The translations under genes were made by a program, and so were the position numbers. The notes below the pieces were generated by a model. That model worked only from the letters and a program-made list of their open reading frames with translations. It did not search any database and was not told the origin of the DNA. From contig CAZRAU010000002.1 of the NCBI GenBank assembly GCA_964598025.1, positions 1 to 64,000 on the forward strand: a DNA stretch of 64,000 bases, given 5' to 3'. This document shows positions 1 through 8,034 of the stretch, in pieces; positions within the stretch are counted from its first letter, which is position 1, and each line of letters begins with the position of its first letter. Origin of the DNA: JALGWN01 sp964598025 (lineage in GTDB: Bacteria > Arandabacterota > Arandabacteria > Arandabacterales > Arandabacteraceae).

Positions 1-65
1 GGATAGCGGTGAAATTGCGAGATCAAATGGTGAGATTTTCGGGGGAACTCTCTCACCTTAACGAA

Positions 66-95
66 TTGACAAAAACCCCGGATGTGTGGTATCAT
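66..95 (+). promoter_or_regulatory. sigma70-type promoter for the secreted repeat protein
   Basis: TTGACA at 66-71 and TATCAT at 90-95 are separated by 18 nt. The -35 is a perfect match and the -10 a 5/6 match. Transcription would start near 102, giving a leader of about 225 nt before the ATG at 329. I see no recognisable riboswitch or ORF in that leader. Bases 1-65 hold nothing I can name. Confidence 0.6.
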
Positions 96-328
96 TCGGG
101 CGCTCCAGGGGGGAGTCTAGCCTCGTAGCTGCAGAGGTGGGGTGGCAGCTTGGAATCTATTCAAGGATGAATTCGGCGGGAGAGCTATGAGCACTATGAT
201 GATAGGACATCTATGGCATGATAGTCTGCCGACGTAATTAAACCGGATGAAGGGGGTGGTTGAAAATATAGGCGGAGTGTTATGACTGTGTTGCCAACTT
301 AACGTGATGCGAGAAAGGAGAACCCGAG

Positions 329-2812
329 ATGAAATCGCGTGACCCAAAGACCCTGGGCTCAGTTCCCATGTTTGTGCTGATCCTGAGCCTCGTTGCCTCG
401 GCGTGCCTGGTCGGCGTGACCTCGACGGCACTGGCGGGGAGCAACTCTTCGGCCAAGGTTGCCGTCCATGTGCGTGCCCACAGTGCGAAGGCGGGCTGTA
501 ACTATGGTACGATAGAGACGTGTGCCGACATAGAGACGGAGGTGCCCGGCTCGAATATTGATGCCTTCCCTGTGTTTTTCAATATGACGGAGTACCAGGG
601 GTGTGAATACGGCATAGACTGGCCTGCATGGACGTACAGTGCCGCATTCACCAACTGTGCCGATCTTGTGATCGGTGAAATCCTGTGGCCGGGCGAGGGC
701 GCATCGCATGCCTGGACGACCTGCCAGACAGGGGTAGCGGTGCCTTCGTTTTTGTGGTTATACGCTGATGGACCGGGCCAGATCTGCATGACAGGCCATC
801 CTCAGCACGGCCACATCTACGTGGTGGACTGTGGCGAAGCGGCGGATGAAATCAATACGACCTTCTGCGCTGGTGTGTTTGGTGCCACCGGCGATGATCC
901 CTGCGTTGAGGGGCCGCAATGCGAGATCAACCCTGCAGGTCTTGATTTCGGCGTGGTGACGGTTGGAAGTCTCGCCGAACTGTCGTTTGTCATAAAGAAC
1001 GTTGGCGGCGGGACGCTTGCGGGCACAGTCTCTGAGGCTTGCGACGATTACAGTATTCCGATTGGGGTGGGTGCGTATGCACTTGCGGCGGGTGAATCCA
1101 TAGAGGTTACGGTTCGCTTTGAGCCCGGATCCACCGGGCTCAAGGAGTGCGCCGTGTCGACGGGTACGGACTGCGCGGATGTCGCTTGCACCGGCACCGG
1201 TGAGAACCCGCCGGTCTGTGAAGTCACGCCGGAGTCGCTGGACTTCGGTACGGTCCAGATCGGCCAGTTCGCAGGCCGCAATTTCACGATCAGGAATGCA
1301 GGCGGGGGTACGCTTGAAGGCGATGTGAGCGAGCCCTGCGGGGACTACAGCATTACCAGCAATGAGGGTGCCTTCAGTCTGGGGGCGGGCGAACAGGTGG
1401 TGATAGGCGTACGTTTTACGCCCACGACGCCCGGGCTTCAGGAATGTACCGTCGAAACCGGCCAGGCCATCTGTGTCGACGTGGCCTGTAGCGGTACCGG
1501 TGAGAACCCGCCTGAGTGTGATGTTGATCCGCTTACGCTGGACTTCGGCACGGTGACAGTGGGTGAGTTCGGTGAAGACACCTTCACGATCACCAATATA
1601 GGCGGCGGGACGCTCAACGGCGATCCGGCCGAGGCGTGCCCCGACTACGACATAGTAAGTGGCGGCGATGCTTATGCTTTGGGCAACGGCGAGTCAGTGA
1701 TAGTGACGGTACGCTTTGAGCCCGGCTCGTCGGGTCTCAAGGAGTGCACGGTTGATGCCGGTACGGACTGTCCGGGCGTCGGGTGTAGCGGTACCGGTGA
1801 GAACCCGCCTGAGTGTGATGTTGATCCGCTTACGCTGGACTTCGGCACGGTGACAGTGGGTGAGAGCGCCGACCGGATGTTTACGATAGAGAACATCGGC
1901 GAGGGGCTGCTCACGGGTGAAGTAACCGAAACCTGCGATTATTATCAGGTCATCTCAGGCGGCGGTGCCTACAGCTTGGGTGCCGCGGAAACTCGAGACG
2001 TTACAGTCCGCTTCTCCCCGGTTGTGGCCGGAGGCTTCGGCTGTACTATCGAGACGGGGACGTTTTGCACCAATGTCGCCTGCGAGGGTACCGCAGACGC
2101 CCTACCGGTGTATGTGGACATGAGGCCCGGGGAGTGCCCCAACAAGCTCAGAGTGGATGCGCCGTTTGCCATTCCCGTGGCCATCCTGGGCACGGCGGAT
2201 TTCAGCGTGATAGATGTCGACCCTAGCACCGTAAGGCTCACCCGAGAAGGCATGGCGACCGAGGTATCCCCGCTCAGCTGGAACCTCGCCGATGTGGGGA
2301 CGCCCTTCATGGGGAGCCTCTGCGGTTGCCATGCGCTGGGCATGGACGGTCTCCAGGACTTGAGATTCAAGTTCCGGATAACCGATGTGGCGACTATGCT
2401 CGGTCTCGGGCCGCTTGCCGGTTCGCAGGTTGCCTTGACCATCACGGGCAATCTCACGACAGGCGAAGAGATCGGAGGCGCGGACTGCGTGCTCGTCATC
2501 GACGGGCTCTTCTCAGACGACGCCTTAATCGGTGATGTGGGTATCATAGCGGCGACGGGATTCTCACCCAAGACGGGCAAGATCATGTTCTCCTACTACA
2601 CAAAGCAACATGACCAGATTGTCCTCGAGATCTTCGATGTCCAGGGCAGGACCATTGTTACCCTGGTCGACGAAGTCAAGGCGCCGGGTATCTACGAGGT
2701 CTCCTGGGATGGCAGGGCCGGCAGCAATGGCCCGGTTCCAGCCGGTGTCTACTTTGCCAGAATTCGCAACAGCTCGACCAGCGACACCGAGAAGGTGATG
2801 GTACTTAAGTAA
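329..2812 (+). CDS. Secreted protein with four choice-of-anchor D-type repeats and a C-terminal FlgD/T9SS-like module
   Basis: An 827-residue exported protein. The N-terminus is a signal peptide (basic start, hydrophobic stretch to about residue 36 ending in TALA). Residues of about 60-190 form a cysteine-rich region I do not recognise. From about 199 to 590 there are four tandem units of about 99 residues, each beginning C-(E/D)-(I/V)-x-P and containing LDFG(T/V)V and ending CTGTGENPP-like; this is the choice-of-anchor D/ASPM-SPD-2-Hydin Ig-like pattern. The last 80 residues match the FlgD Ig-like/type IX sorting type module (SPKTGKIMFSY at the start, GVYFAR near the end), which in FCB-group bacteria marks secreted or surface-anchored proteins. 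The start is supported by AAAGGAG upstream. Paired cysteines in every repeat suggest disulfides. The function is unknown; it is probably a structural or adhesive surface protein. It is transcribed alone from the promoter at 66-95. Confidence 0.75.
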   Translation: MKSRDPKTLGSVPMFVLILSLVASACLVGVTSTALAGSNSSAKVAVHVRAHSAKAGCNYGTIETCADIETEVPGSNIDAFPVFFNMTEYQGCEYGIDWPAWTYSAAFTNCADLVIGEILWPGEGASHAWTTCQTGVAVPSFLWLYADGPGQICMTGHPQHGHIYVVDCGEAADEINTTFCAGVFGATGDDPCVEGPQCEINPAGLDFGVVTVGSLAELSFVIKNVGGGTLAGTVSEACDDYSIPIGVGAYALAAGESIEVTVRFEPGSTGLKECAVSTGTDCADVACTGTGENPPVCEVTPESLDFGTVQIGQFAGRNFTIRNAGGGTLEGDVSEPCGDYSITSNEGAFSLGAGEQVVIGVRFTPTTPGLQECTVETGQAICVDVACSGTGENPPECDVDPLTLDFGTVTVGEFGEDTFTITNIGGGTLNGDPAEACPDYDIVSGGDAYALGNGESVIVTVRFEPGSSGLKECTVDAGTDCPGVGCSGTGENPPECDVDPLTLDFGTVTVGESADRMFTIENIGEGLLTGEVTETCDYYQVISGGGAYSLGAAETRDVTVRFSPVVAGGFGCTIETGTFCTNVACEGTADALPVYVDMRPGECPNKLRVDAPFAIPVAILGTADFSVIDVDPSTVRLTREGMATEVSPLSWNLADVGTPFMGSLCGCHALGMDGLQDLRFKFRITDVATMLGLGPLAGSQVALTITGNLTTGEEIGGADCVLVIDGLFSDDALIGDVGIIAATGFSPKTGKIMFSYYTKQHDQIVLEIFDVQGRTIVTLVDEVKAPGIYEVSWDGRAGSNGPVPAGVYFARIRNSSTSDTEKVMVLK
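1487..1567 (+). repeat. 81-bp exact direct repeat, copy 1 (inside the repeat protein gene)
   Basis: Identical to 1784-1864, 297 bp (99 codons) downstream, at the junction of repeat units 2/3 and 3/4. Identity at the nucleotide level, including silent positions, points to recent duplication or gene conversion of one domain. Confidence 0.9.
1784..1864 (+). repeat. 81-bp exact direct repeat, copy 2
   Basis: Second copy of the 81-bp identical segment at 1487-1567. Recombination between the two would remove or add exactly one 99-residue domain without a frameshift. Confidence 0.9.
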
Positions 2813-2862
2813 GAACAGGCGAGCACATGGTAGCATTGTGACTCCTGTCACAACGAGTGCAC

Positions 2863-2899
2863 GGCCGCCGGGGTAGGTAGGCTCCGGCGGTCGTCTTTG
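2863..2899 (+). terminator. Candidate rho-independent terminator after the repeat protein
   Basis: A 9-bp stem GGCCGCCGG (2863-2871) / CCGGCGGTC (2884-2892), allowing one G-U pair, with a 12-nt loop. It is followed by a weak pyrimidine-rich tract (GTCTTTGT). It lies 50 nt past the stop at 2812. Confidence 0.45.
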
Positions 2900-2909
2900 T
2901 CGACCAGGC

Positions 2910-2953
2910 GGGCCATGAACGGCCATCTGCTTCGTTACGCTGGTGCCTCGCCC
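2910..2953 (+). repeat. 44-bp intergenic direct repeat, copy 1
   Basis: Identical to 3037-3080. Each copy starts with the short palindrome GGCCATGAACGGCC-like segment. The 83 bp between copies contain a further small inverted repeat (GGCGTACGTAACGGTACGCC-like near 2957). It is a non-coding repeat in the 400-bp spacer between 2812 and 3214. Confidence 0.85.
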
Positions 2954-3036
2954 CTGCGGCGTACGTAACGGTACGCCTCGGTTCTCGGCACTGCGCAAGC
3001 CTCTCATCTGGGCATTCCTGACCCGCCTGGACTTAG

Positions 3037-3080
3037 GGGCCATGAACGGCCATCTGCTTCGTTACGCTGGTGCCTCGCCC
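3037..3080 (+). repeat. 44-bp intergenic direct repeat, copy 2
   Basis: Second identical copy of the repeat at 2910-2953. It ends 10 bp before the -35 box of the ATPase operon promoter. Confidence 0.85.
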
Positions 3081-3089
3081 ATGTTGAGC

Positions 3090-3120
3090 TTGACATTGGG
3101 GGTGGGTGCGTAGTAAAAAT
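3090..3120 (+). promoter_or_regulatory. Putative sigma70-type promoter of the V/A-ATPase operon
   Basis: A perfect TTGACA at 3090-3095, an 18-nt spacer, then the AT-rich TAAAAAT at 3114-3120 as a weak -10. It leaves a leader of about 90 nt before the first gene (ATG 3214). Confidence 0.45.
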
Positions 3121-3213
3121 ATAGGGCTTTGCGGCCAACATTCATGATCTGAAGGTGGAAACACACCCTTTTTTTGTATCCGGTTTTTTGTACCCGGACC
3201 CGGGGGGAGGGCC

Positions 3214-3525
3214 ATGGTCAAGGATATTATCGATGGCATAAAGGCGACCGAAGCTGAAGCGGCCGGCATCGTCGAGGAGGCGAGGAAGCAGAAGGGCGAA
3301 TTGATCGCAGAAGCTCGCGAAGCGGCCCGGAAGGGTATCGAAGATGCGGGTAAGCAAGGTGTGGAGCAAGTCAAACGAGCGCTCGAAGGGGCTCGAAAAG
3401 AGGCGGAGCGCAAGATGGAGGAGATAGCTGCCGGCGAGGCCTCGGAGCGCGAGAAGGTCCGCCAGGATGCGGGTCGCAATATCTCCGGGGCGGTGGAGGT
3501 CGTTATAGAAAGGATGCTCCGGTAG
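3214..3525 (+). CDS. atpH: V/A-type ATPase peripheral-stalk subunit H/G
   Basis: A 103-residue, highly charged, almost wholly helical protein rich in Ala, Glu, Lys and Arg with no membrane segment. This is the usual form of the small coiled-coil stalk subunit (H/G, ahaH) that pairs with subunit E to hold the catalytic head against subunit I. Purine-rich GGGGGGAGGG sits just before the ATG. It is the first gene of the nine-gene operon, and the next start (3527) comes 1 nt after its stop. Sequence alone is weak for such a short coiled coil; position in the conserved order H-I-K-E-C-F-A-B-D makes the call firm. Confidence 0.85.
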   Translation: MVKDIIDGIKATEAEAAGIVEEARKQKGELIAEAREAARKGIEDAGKQGVEQVKRALEGARKEAERKMEEIAAGEASEREKVRQDAGRNISGAVEVVIERMLR

Positions 3526-3526
3526 T

Positions 3527-5515
3527 ATGGCTCTAATGCCCATGCAGAAAGTGGCGGTCTTTTTTCCCAGGGCCGAACGAGAGCACATGCTTTCCCTGCT
3601 TCAGGACAAGGGCTCGGTCGAGATACTCGACCTTAAGGAGACCGCCCTGGCCGATGTCGTCGACGTGACCGAGGCGGCGGGGGGCGGAGATGCCGACAGG
3701 ATGGCGGCCGATCTGAGGCGAGCGATTGAGGATGTGTCCGAATTCGAAGCGAAGGGCGGCATCCTCAGCGGCTTGGGCGGCGGCAAGGTGGTTGTGAGCC
3801 GGGATGAATTAAGACGCGCGCCGCAGGGTTTCGACTTCAAGAGCATTGTTGATCAGATTGGTGATCTCGAGACCGGGCGGACCGAGCTGCGCACCAAGCG
3901 GAACCATCTGGAGGCCTTCTGCGACAGGCTTAAGCCCTGGGCCGATCTGGATGCCCCCCTTGAGGAGATCGCAACGCGCGACGGCGCCGTCATATTGGCC
4001 GGCGTGCTCTCGGGTGGAAGGAGCCCGGAGATGCTGCGGTCGGCCTTGTCGGAAGCTGCCGAGACCGCGGCCCTCGAAGTGGTTTCCGAGGCCGAACGGG
4101 AAGCCTATCTTGTCGTCCTCTATCATCCCGGGGAGGATGAGGCGGTAAGGGAAGTCTTAAGAACAAGCGATTTTGAGATACAGACCTTCGAGAACCTGAC
4201 GGGATTTGCCAGGGACTTGATGGCAGGGGCCGAACGCGATATCGCTGCGGCGGACCGGGAGCTCGACGACCTTGCCCGGAAGGGTGCGGACCTGGTCAAG
4301 CACAGGCCCAAGCTGATGATCGCCCATGACTATTTCAGCGAGGAGGCTAAGAGGATCTCCGCCCGGAGTCTTGTGGGTTCGACCGAGCGGGCGGGTGTGA
4401 TGGAGGGTTGGATCAGGGCCGAGGACTTTGAGACGCTTTCACGCGATATTGATAGCAAGATCGATTCAGCCGAGGTAATGCGCATAGATCCAGAGGAAGG
4501 CGAGCAGCCGCCCATTGAGCTCAAGAACAAACGTGTGATGAAACCCTTCGAAGTCATAACCGAGTTATACGGGATGCCCCATGCCAGGGAGATCGATCCC
4601 ACACCTTTGGCAGGCCCATTCTTCGCGCTTTTCTTCGGTTTCTGCATCACCGACGCCGGTTATGGCATTGTGCTGTGTGCGCTCTCGCTCATCCTGATGA
4701 AGTATCTCAAACCTGCGCGCAAGATCCTCTGGCTGGCCTTCATCGGCGGGCTTTTTACCGTCCTCATGGGGGCAATAACCGGCGGCTGGTTCGGTCTCAA
4801 CGATGATACCATACCTGCATGGCTGGGTTTTGTCGGTACCTTCAGGCGGGCCCTGATGCAATTCGATCCCCTCGAGAACCCCATGATCATGTTCGGCATG
4901 GCCATCGCACTGGGTTTCATTCAGATAACTTTCGGCCTTGCGATCAAGATGGTGGACGACTTCCGCCGCAGAGACATAATGGCCGGCATATTCGAGCAAC
5001 TCACCTGGATTGTGCTGCTCTGGACGGTGCTGTTCCTGGGTCTGGTCAGGCTGGGGGTGCTGCCGCAGTCCTACACCCCCGGAATCAAATGGATGGGGCT
5101 TGTCGCCGCCCTTGGGATCGTGGGATTCACCAACAGGGTTTCGAAGAATCCGGCGGTCAGGGTGGGTTCGGGGATTTACAGGCTGTACAACATAGCCACC
5201 TCATCTCTTGGAGACATACTCTCCTATACCAGGTTGCTTGCCCTGGGGATGGCCACAGGCGGCATAGCCATGGTTGTAAACGTCATCGCCCTGATTGCCA
5301 AAGACATACCCATCGTCGGCATACCGGCGATGATCTTTGTGCTGATTGCCGGTCATAGTTTCAACATAGCCGTCAATGCGCTAGGAGGCTTCGTACACTC
5401 GGCGCGTCTCCAGTATGTTGAGTTCTATCCCAAGTTCTTTGAAGGAGGTGGAAGGCCTTTCAGGCCGTTCAAGCAGGAGTTGCGATACACGACACTTGTC
5501 GAGAAAGCAAGTTAG
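3527..5515 (+). CDS. atpI: V/A-type ATPase membrane subunit I (a-subunit homologue)
   Basis: 662 residues, typical for bacterial subunit I. The N-terminal half (about 1-345) is soluble, with a long coiled-coil stretch, and binds the peripheral stalks. The C-terminal half (about 365-640) is membrane-embedded, with about seven or eight hydrophobic segments, for example FFALFFGFCITDAGYG near 363 and the segment around 540-600 containing SYTRLLALGMATGGIA, the region carrying the essential arginine (SYTRLLALG). It forms the two ion half-channels facing the K-ring. The start lies 1 nt after the stop of the H gene, so translation is probably coupled. Confidence 0.95.
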   Translation: MALMPMQKVAVFFPRAEREHMLSLLQDKGSVEILDLKETALADVVDVTEAAGGGDADRMAADLRRAIEDVSEFEAKGGILSGLGGGKVVVSRDELRRAPQGFDFKSIVDQIGDLETGRTELRTKRNHLEAFCDRLKPWADLDAPLEEIATRDGAVILAGVLSGGRSPEMLRSALSEAAETAALEVVSEAEREAYLVVLYHPGEDEAVREVLRTSDFEIQTFENLTGFARDLMAGAERDIAAADRELDDLARKGADLVKHRPKLMIAHDYFSEEAKRISARSLVGSTERAGVMEGWIRAEDFETLSRDIDSKIDSAEVMRIDPEEGEQPPIELKNKRVMKPFEVITELYGMPHAREIDPTPLAGPFFALFFGFCITDAGYGIVLCALSLILMKYLKPARKILWLAFIGGLFTVLMGAITGGWFGLNDDTIPAWLGFVGTFRRALMQFDPLENPMIMFGMAIALGFIQITFGLAIKMVDDFRRRDIMAGIFEQLTWIVLLWTVLFLGLVRLGVLPQSYTPGIKWMGLVAALGIVGFTNRVSKNPAVRVGSGIYRLYNIATSSLGDILSYTRLLALGMATGGIAMVVNVIALIAKDIPIVGIPAMIFVLIAGHSFNIAVNALGGFVHSARLQYVEFYPKFFEGGGRPFRPFKQELRYTTLVEKAS

Positions 5516-5546
5516 AGAAATCACTGATCAAGGAAGGAGAGGATAG

Positions 5547-6026
5547 ATGGACCCCGTAGGATTGGCAATTGCGATCTTGGGTGGAGCGATTTCGGCGTTC
5601 CTGGCAGGCACCGGCTCTGCGATAGGCATTGCTACCGCTGCCCAGACCGCGGACGGAGTGCTGAGCGAGGACCCCAGCAAGTTCGGGCGGGTTCTAATCC
5701 TTGTGGCCATGCCCGGAACACAGGGTATTTACGGCTTGCTTGGGACCTTCCTCGTGCTTATGAAGCTGGGTTTCTTCGGTGGTGGGGGCGAAGGTCTTAC
5801 TCTGTGGCAAGGATGGCAGATCTTTTTCGCCGCTCTTCCGGTTGGGATAGCGGGGCTCTTCTCTGCGATCCAGCAGGGCAAGACAAGTGCTGCCGGTGTG
5901 GAGCTCACGGCCAAGCGTCCGGAGGCGATGGTCCAGGGTATCATCAATTCCGCTCTCGTGGAGACATACGCCATTTTCGGGCTTCTGGCAACCATTCTGA
6001 TTCTTAACGGCATAAAGGTCGGTTAA
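5547..6026 (+). CDS. atpK: V/A-type ATPase rotor-ring subunit K (16-kDa, four-helix)
   Basis: 159 residues made of two fused hairpins (four membrane helices). It is the proteolipid ring that carries the coupling ion past subunit I. The first hairpin has PGTQGIYG with Thr58-Gln59 and no carboxylate; the second has Gln109/Gln110 and the single carboxylate Glu139 in ALVETYAIFG. The spacing and residues match the sodium-ligand set known for Enterococcus hirae NtpK (Leu61 carbonyl, Thr64, Gln65, Gln110, Glu139), with Met55 in the place of Leu61. A sodium-coupled enzyme is inferred, not shown. A good AAGGAGAGG ribosome-binding site lies upstream of ATG 5547. Confidence 0.95.
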   Translation: MDPVGLAIAILGGAISAFLAGTGSAIGIATAAQTADGVLSEDPSKFGRVLILVAMPGTQGIYGLLGTFLVLMKLGFFGGGGEGLTLWQGWQIFFAALPVGIAGLFSAIQQGKTSAAGVELTAKRPEAMVQGIINSALVETYAIFGLLATILILNGIKVG

Positions 6027-6052
6027 GAGCAAACCCTTAGGGAGCCTGAATC

Positions 6053-6676
6053 ATGGAGAGTGGCAAGGCTGGAAAGCTAAGACAAAAGATATTGAGCGAC
6101 GCCGAGGCTGACGCCGGCAAGATAGTCGAGGAAGGCCGGAACCAGGCCGGGAAGATTAAGGCGGAGGCGGACGCCGAGGTTGCTCGGATAGCCTCGGAGT
6201 TCGGCCGAAAGGCCAGGGCCCAGGCGGAGGAATACATAAGAAGGCAGATAAGCCTCGGGGAGCTTGAGGCGAGGAAGGCCATTCTCGCCGAGAAGGGGAA
6301 CCTGATCGATGACGTATTTGCGAAGGCCCTTGAAGAGCTCAGAAAGCGCGACCGCAGTGGTGGCTACGCGCTAACCCGGAAGCTTATGCTCGGTGCGATA
6401 GAGGTCGGCGACGAGGAGATTGTGCTGTCCCCCGAGTATAGATCGGCCATAGGCGGCTCCTTCGTGGAAGACCTCAACAAAGAGCTCGTGAAGGCCGGGA
6501 AGCGTGGAGAGGTGAAGATCTCGTCGGAGACCAGGAACATCAACGGGGGCTTCATCCTCAGGCGGGGACGGGTCGACACCAATGGGAGTTTCGATACCCT
6601 GCTGGCGATGCTCCGGGATGAGATAGAGACCGAGATCGCTGAGATTCTCTTCGGAGGCGGTGGCAAAGAAGCATGA
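6053..6676 (+). CDS. atpE: V/A-type ATPase peripheral-stalk subunit E
   Basis: 207 residues. The N-terminal half (about 1-110) is a long charged helix that would coil with subunit H; the C-terminal half (about 115-207) has the mixed alpha/beta cap typical of subunit E that binds subunit B at the top of the head. The stop overlaps the next start by 4 nt (ATGA at 6673). Length and position fit the family. Confidence 0.9.
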   Translation: MESGKAGKLRQKILSDAEADAGKIVEEGRNQAGKIKAEADAEVARIASEFGRKARAQAEEYIRRQISLGELEARKAILAEKGNLIDDVFAKALEELRKRDRSGGYALTRKLMLGAIEVGDEEIVLSPEYRSAIGGSFVEDLNKELVKAGKRGEVKISSETRNINGGFILRRGRVDTNGSFDTLLAMLRDEIETEIAEILFGGGGKEA

Positions 6677-7698
6677 GACATCTTCCGGCGCATGCGGTTT
6701 CAAGCCATGACCAGAGATATGCCTATGCCTCGGGGCGCATAAGGGCGCTTGAGATGACCCTTCTGGGTAAGCAGCGCCTGGACCGGATAGCCGAGGCGGG
6801 CGATCTTGATGAGGTCCTGAGGCAGCTTTCCGATACCGCCTACGCCGGCTATATGGATGAGATCGAGGAGAGCGGGTACCAGGTATTCCTGAGAAACGCA
6901 GAGCGACGACTGCTGGATCTGGTAGATTCGTTATCGCTCGATCGTGATGTAAGCGACGTCCTTAGGCTGGGACATGATTTCCATAATCTCAAGGTGGCCA
7001 TAAGGGAACAGGTTTCCGGGCGCGATCTCGGGGATCTCTATATGGATCTTGGCAGGTTCGATCCGGAGGCAATTCGCGGGCCGGTCAAGAACGGGTCACT
7101 CGATAGCCTGCCGGACATGCTTAGCCTGCCCGCGAAGAAGGCGCTGGAAGCCTATGGCGCGAGCCGCGATCCCGGTGAGGCCGACATCATAATCGACAAG
7201 GCCATGTTCGCCCATTTTCTCGGCGCGGCCGGTGACTATGGCGGAACGTTCGTCGAGGCCATGGTCCGGACCTGGATCGATCTCGCCAATATCCGGACCT
7301 TCATGAGGGCACGATACCTGGGGCTCGAGGCAAGGACGTTGCCGGGGCTCTTGATCGAAGGCGGCCTGGTGAGATTGTCGGACTTCCGCGAGATATACCA
7401 GTTCGCGCTTGATGAGATCCTGGGACGGTTCGAATTCAGTCCTTATCGCAGGGTTGTCGAAATCGGGGGGACGGCCGCAGAGAAGAGCGGGTCGTTTGTG
7501 CCGCTCGAGCGCGAGATCGACAACGTCGTGATCTCCATGCTCAGGATAACGCGCTATTTCACCTTCGGACTCGAAATCGTGATCGCCTATGCCCTTCTTA
7601 AACAGATCGAGATCAAGGTGTTGCGGCTTGTCCTTGCGGGCAGGGACGGAGGCACGGCACCCGATGTCATAAAGGAGCGGATTCCCGATGGAGAATAG
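6673..7698 (+). CDS. atpC: V/A-type ATPase subunit C (central socket, d-like)
   Basis: 341 residues, helical, no membrane segment. It begins with a family-typical YAYASGRIRALE motif (residues 17-28), and the three pseudo-repeats of the V-type C/d fold can be followed. It sits on the K-ring and connects it to the central shaft (D/F). It overlaps the E gene by 4 nt and the F gene by 11 nt, so the genes are translationally coupled. Confidence 0.92.
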   Translation: MRHLPAHAVSSHDQRYAYASGRIRALEMTLLGKQRLDRIAEAGDLDEVLRQLSDTAYAGYMDEIEESGYQVFLRNAERRLLDLVDSLSLDRDVSDVLRLGHDFHNLKVAIREQVSGRDLGDLYMDLGRFDPEAIRGPVKNGSLDSLPDMLSLPAKKALEAYGASRDPGEADIIIDKAMFAHFLGAAGDYGGTFVEAMVRTWIDLANIRTFMRARYLGLEARTLPGLLIEGGLVRLSDFREIYQFALDEILGRFEFSPYRRVVEIGGTAAEKSGSFVPLEREIDNVVISMLRITRYFTFGLEIVIAYALLKQIEIKVLRLVLAGRDGGTAPDVIKERIPDGE

Positions 7699-8014
7699 CC
7701 GGCTTGCAGTCGTTGGTGAGCGGGCAACCGTTGTCGCCTTCGAGGGCCTGGGTATCGCCGCTTTTCCGGTAGCGTCTGTTGATGAAGCCAGGCAGACGGT
7801 CTCACGGCTCATCAAGAAGAAGGAACACGCGGTGATCTTCGTCACCGAGGACATAGGGAGACACATCCCCGATGTGATTGCCGAGTCATCCAGGGAATAT
7901 GCACCCAGCGTGGTGCTGGTCCCGTCGAGTGCGGGCTCGCAGCAGATCGGCTTAAGAAAACTATCGAGTGTGCTCAAGCGGGCCTTGGGCACGGACGTAC
8001 TCAAAATCGATTAG
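7688..8014 (+). CDS. atpF: V/A-type ATPase central-shaft subunit F
   Basis: 108 residues with the Rossmann-like subunit F pattern: N-terminal strand LAVVGERATVVAFEGLGI, HAVIFVTEDIGRHIPD in the middle and VVLVPSS after it, ending in an amphipathic C-terminal helix that inserts into the A3B3 head. It overlaps the C gene by 11 nt. Confidence 0.92.
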   Translation: MENSRLAVVGERATVVAFEGLGIAAFPVASVDEARQTVSRLIKKKEHAVIFVTEDIGRHIPDVIAESSREYAPSVVLVPSSAGSQQIGLRKLSSVLKRALGTDVLKID

Positions 8015-8034
8015 CAAAGGGGAGGTTCTTAGAG

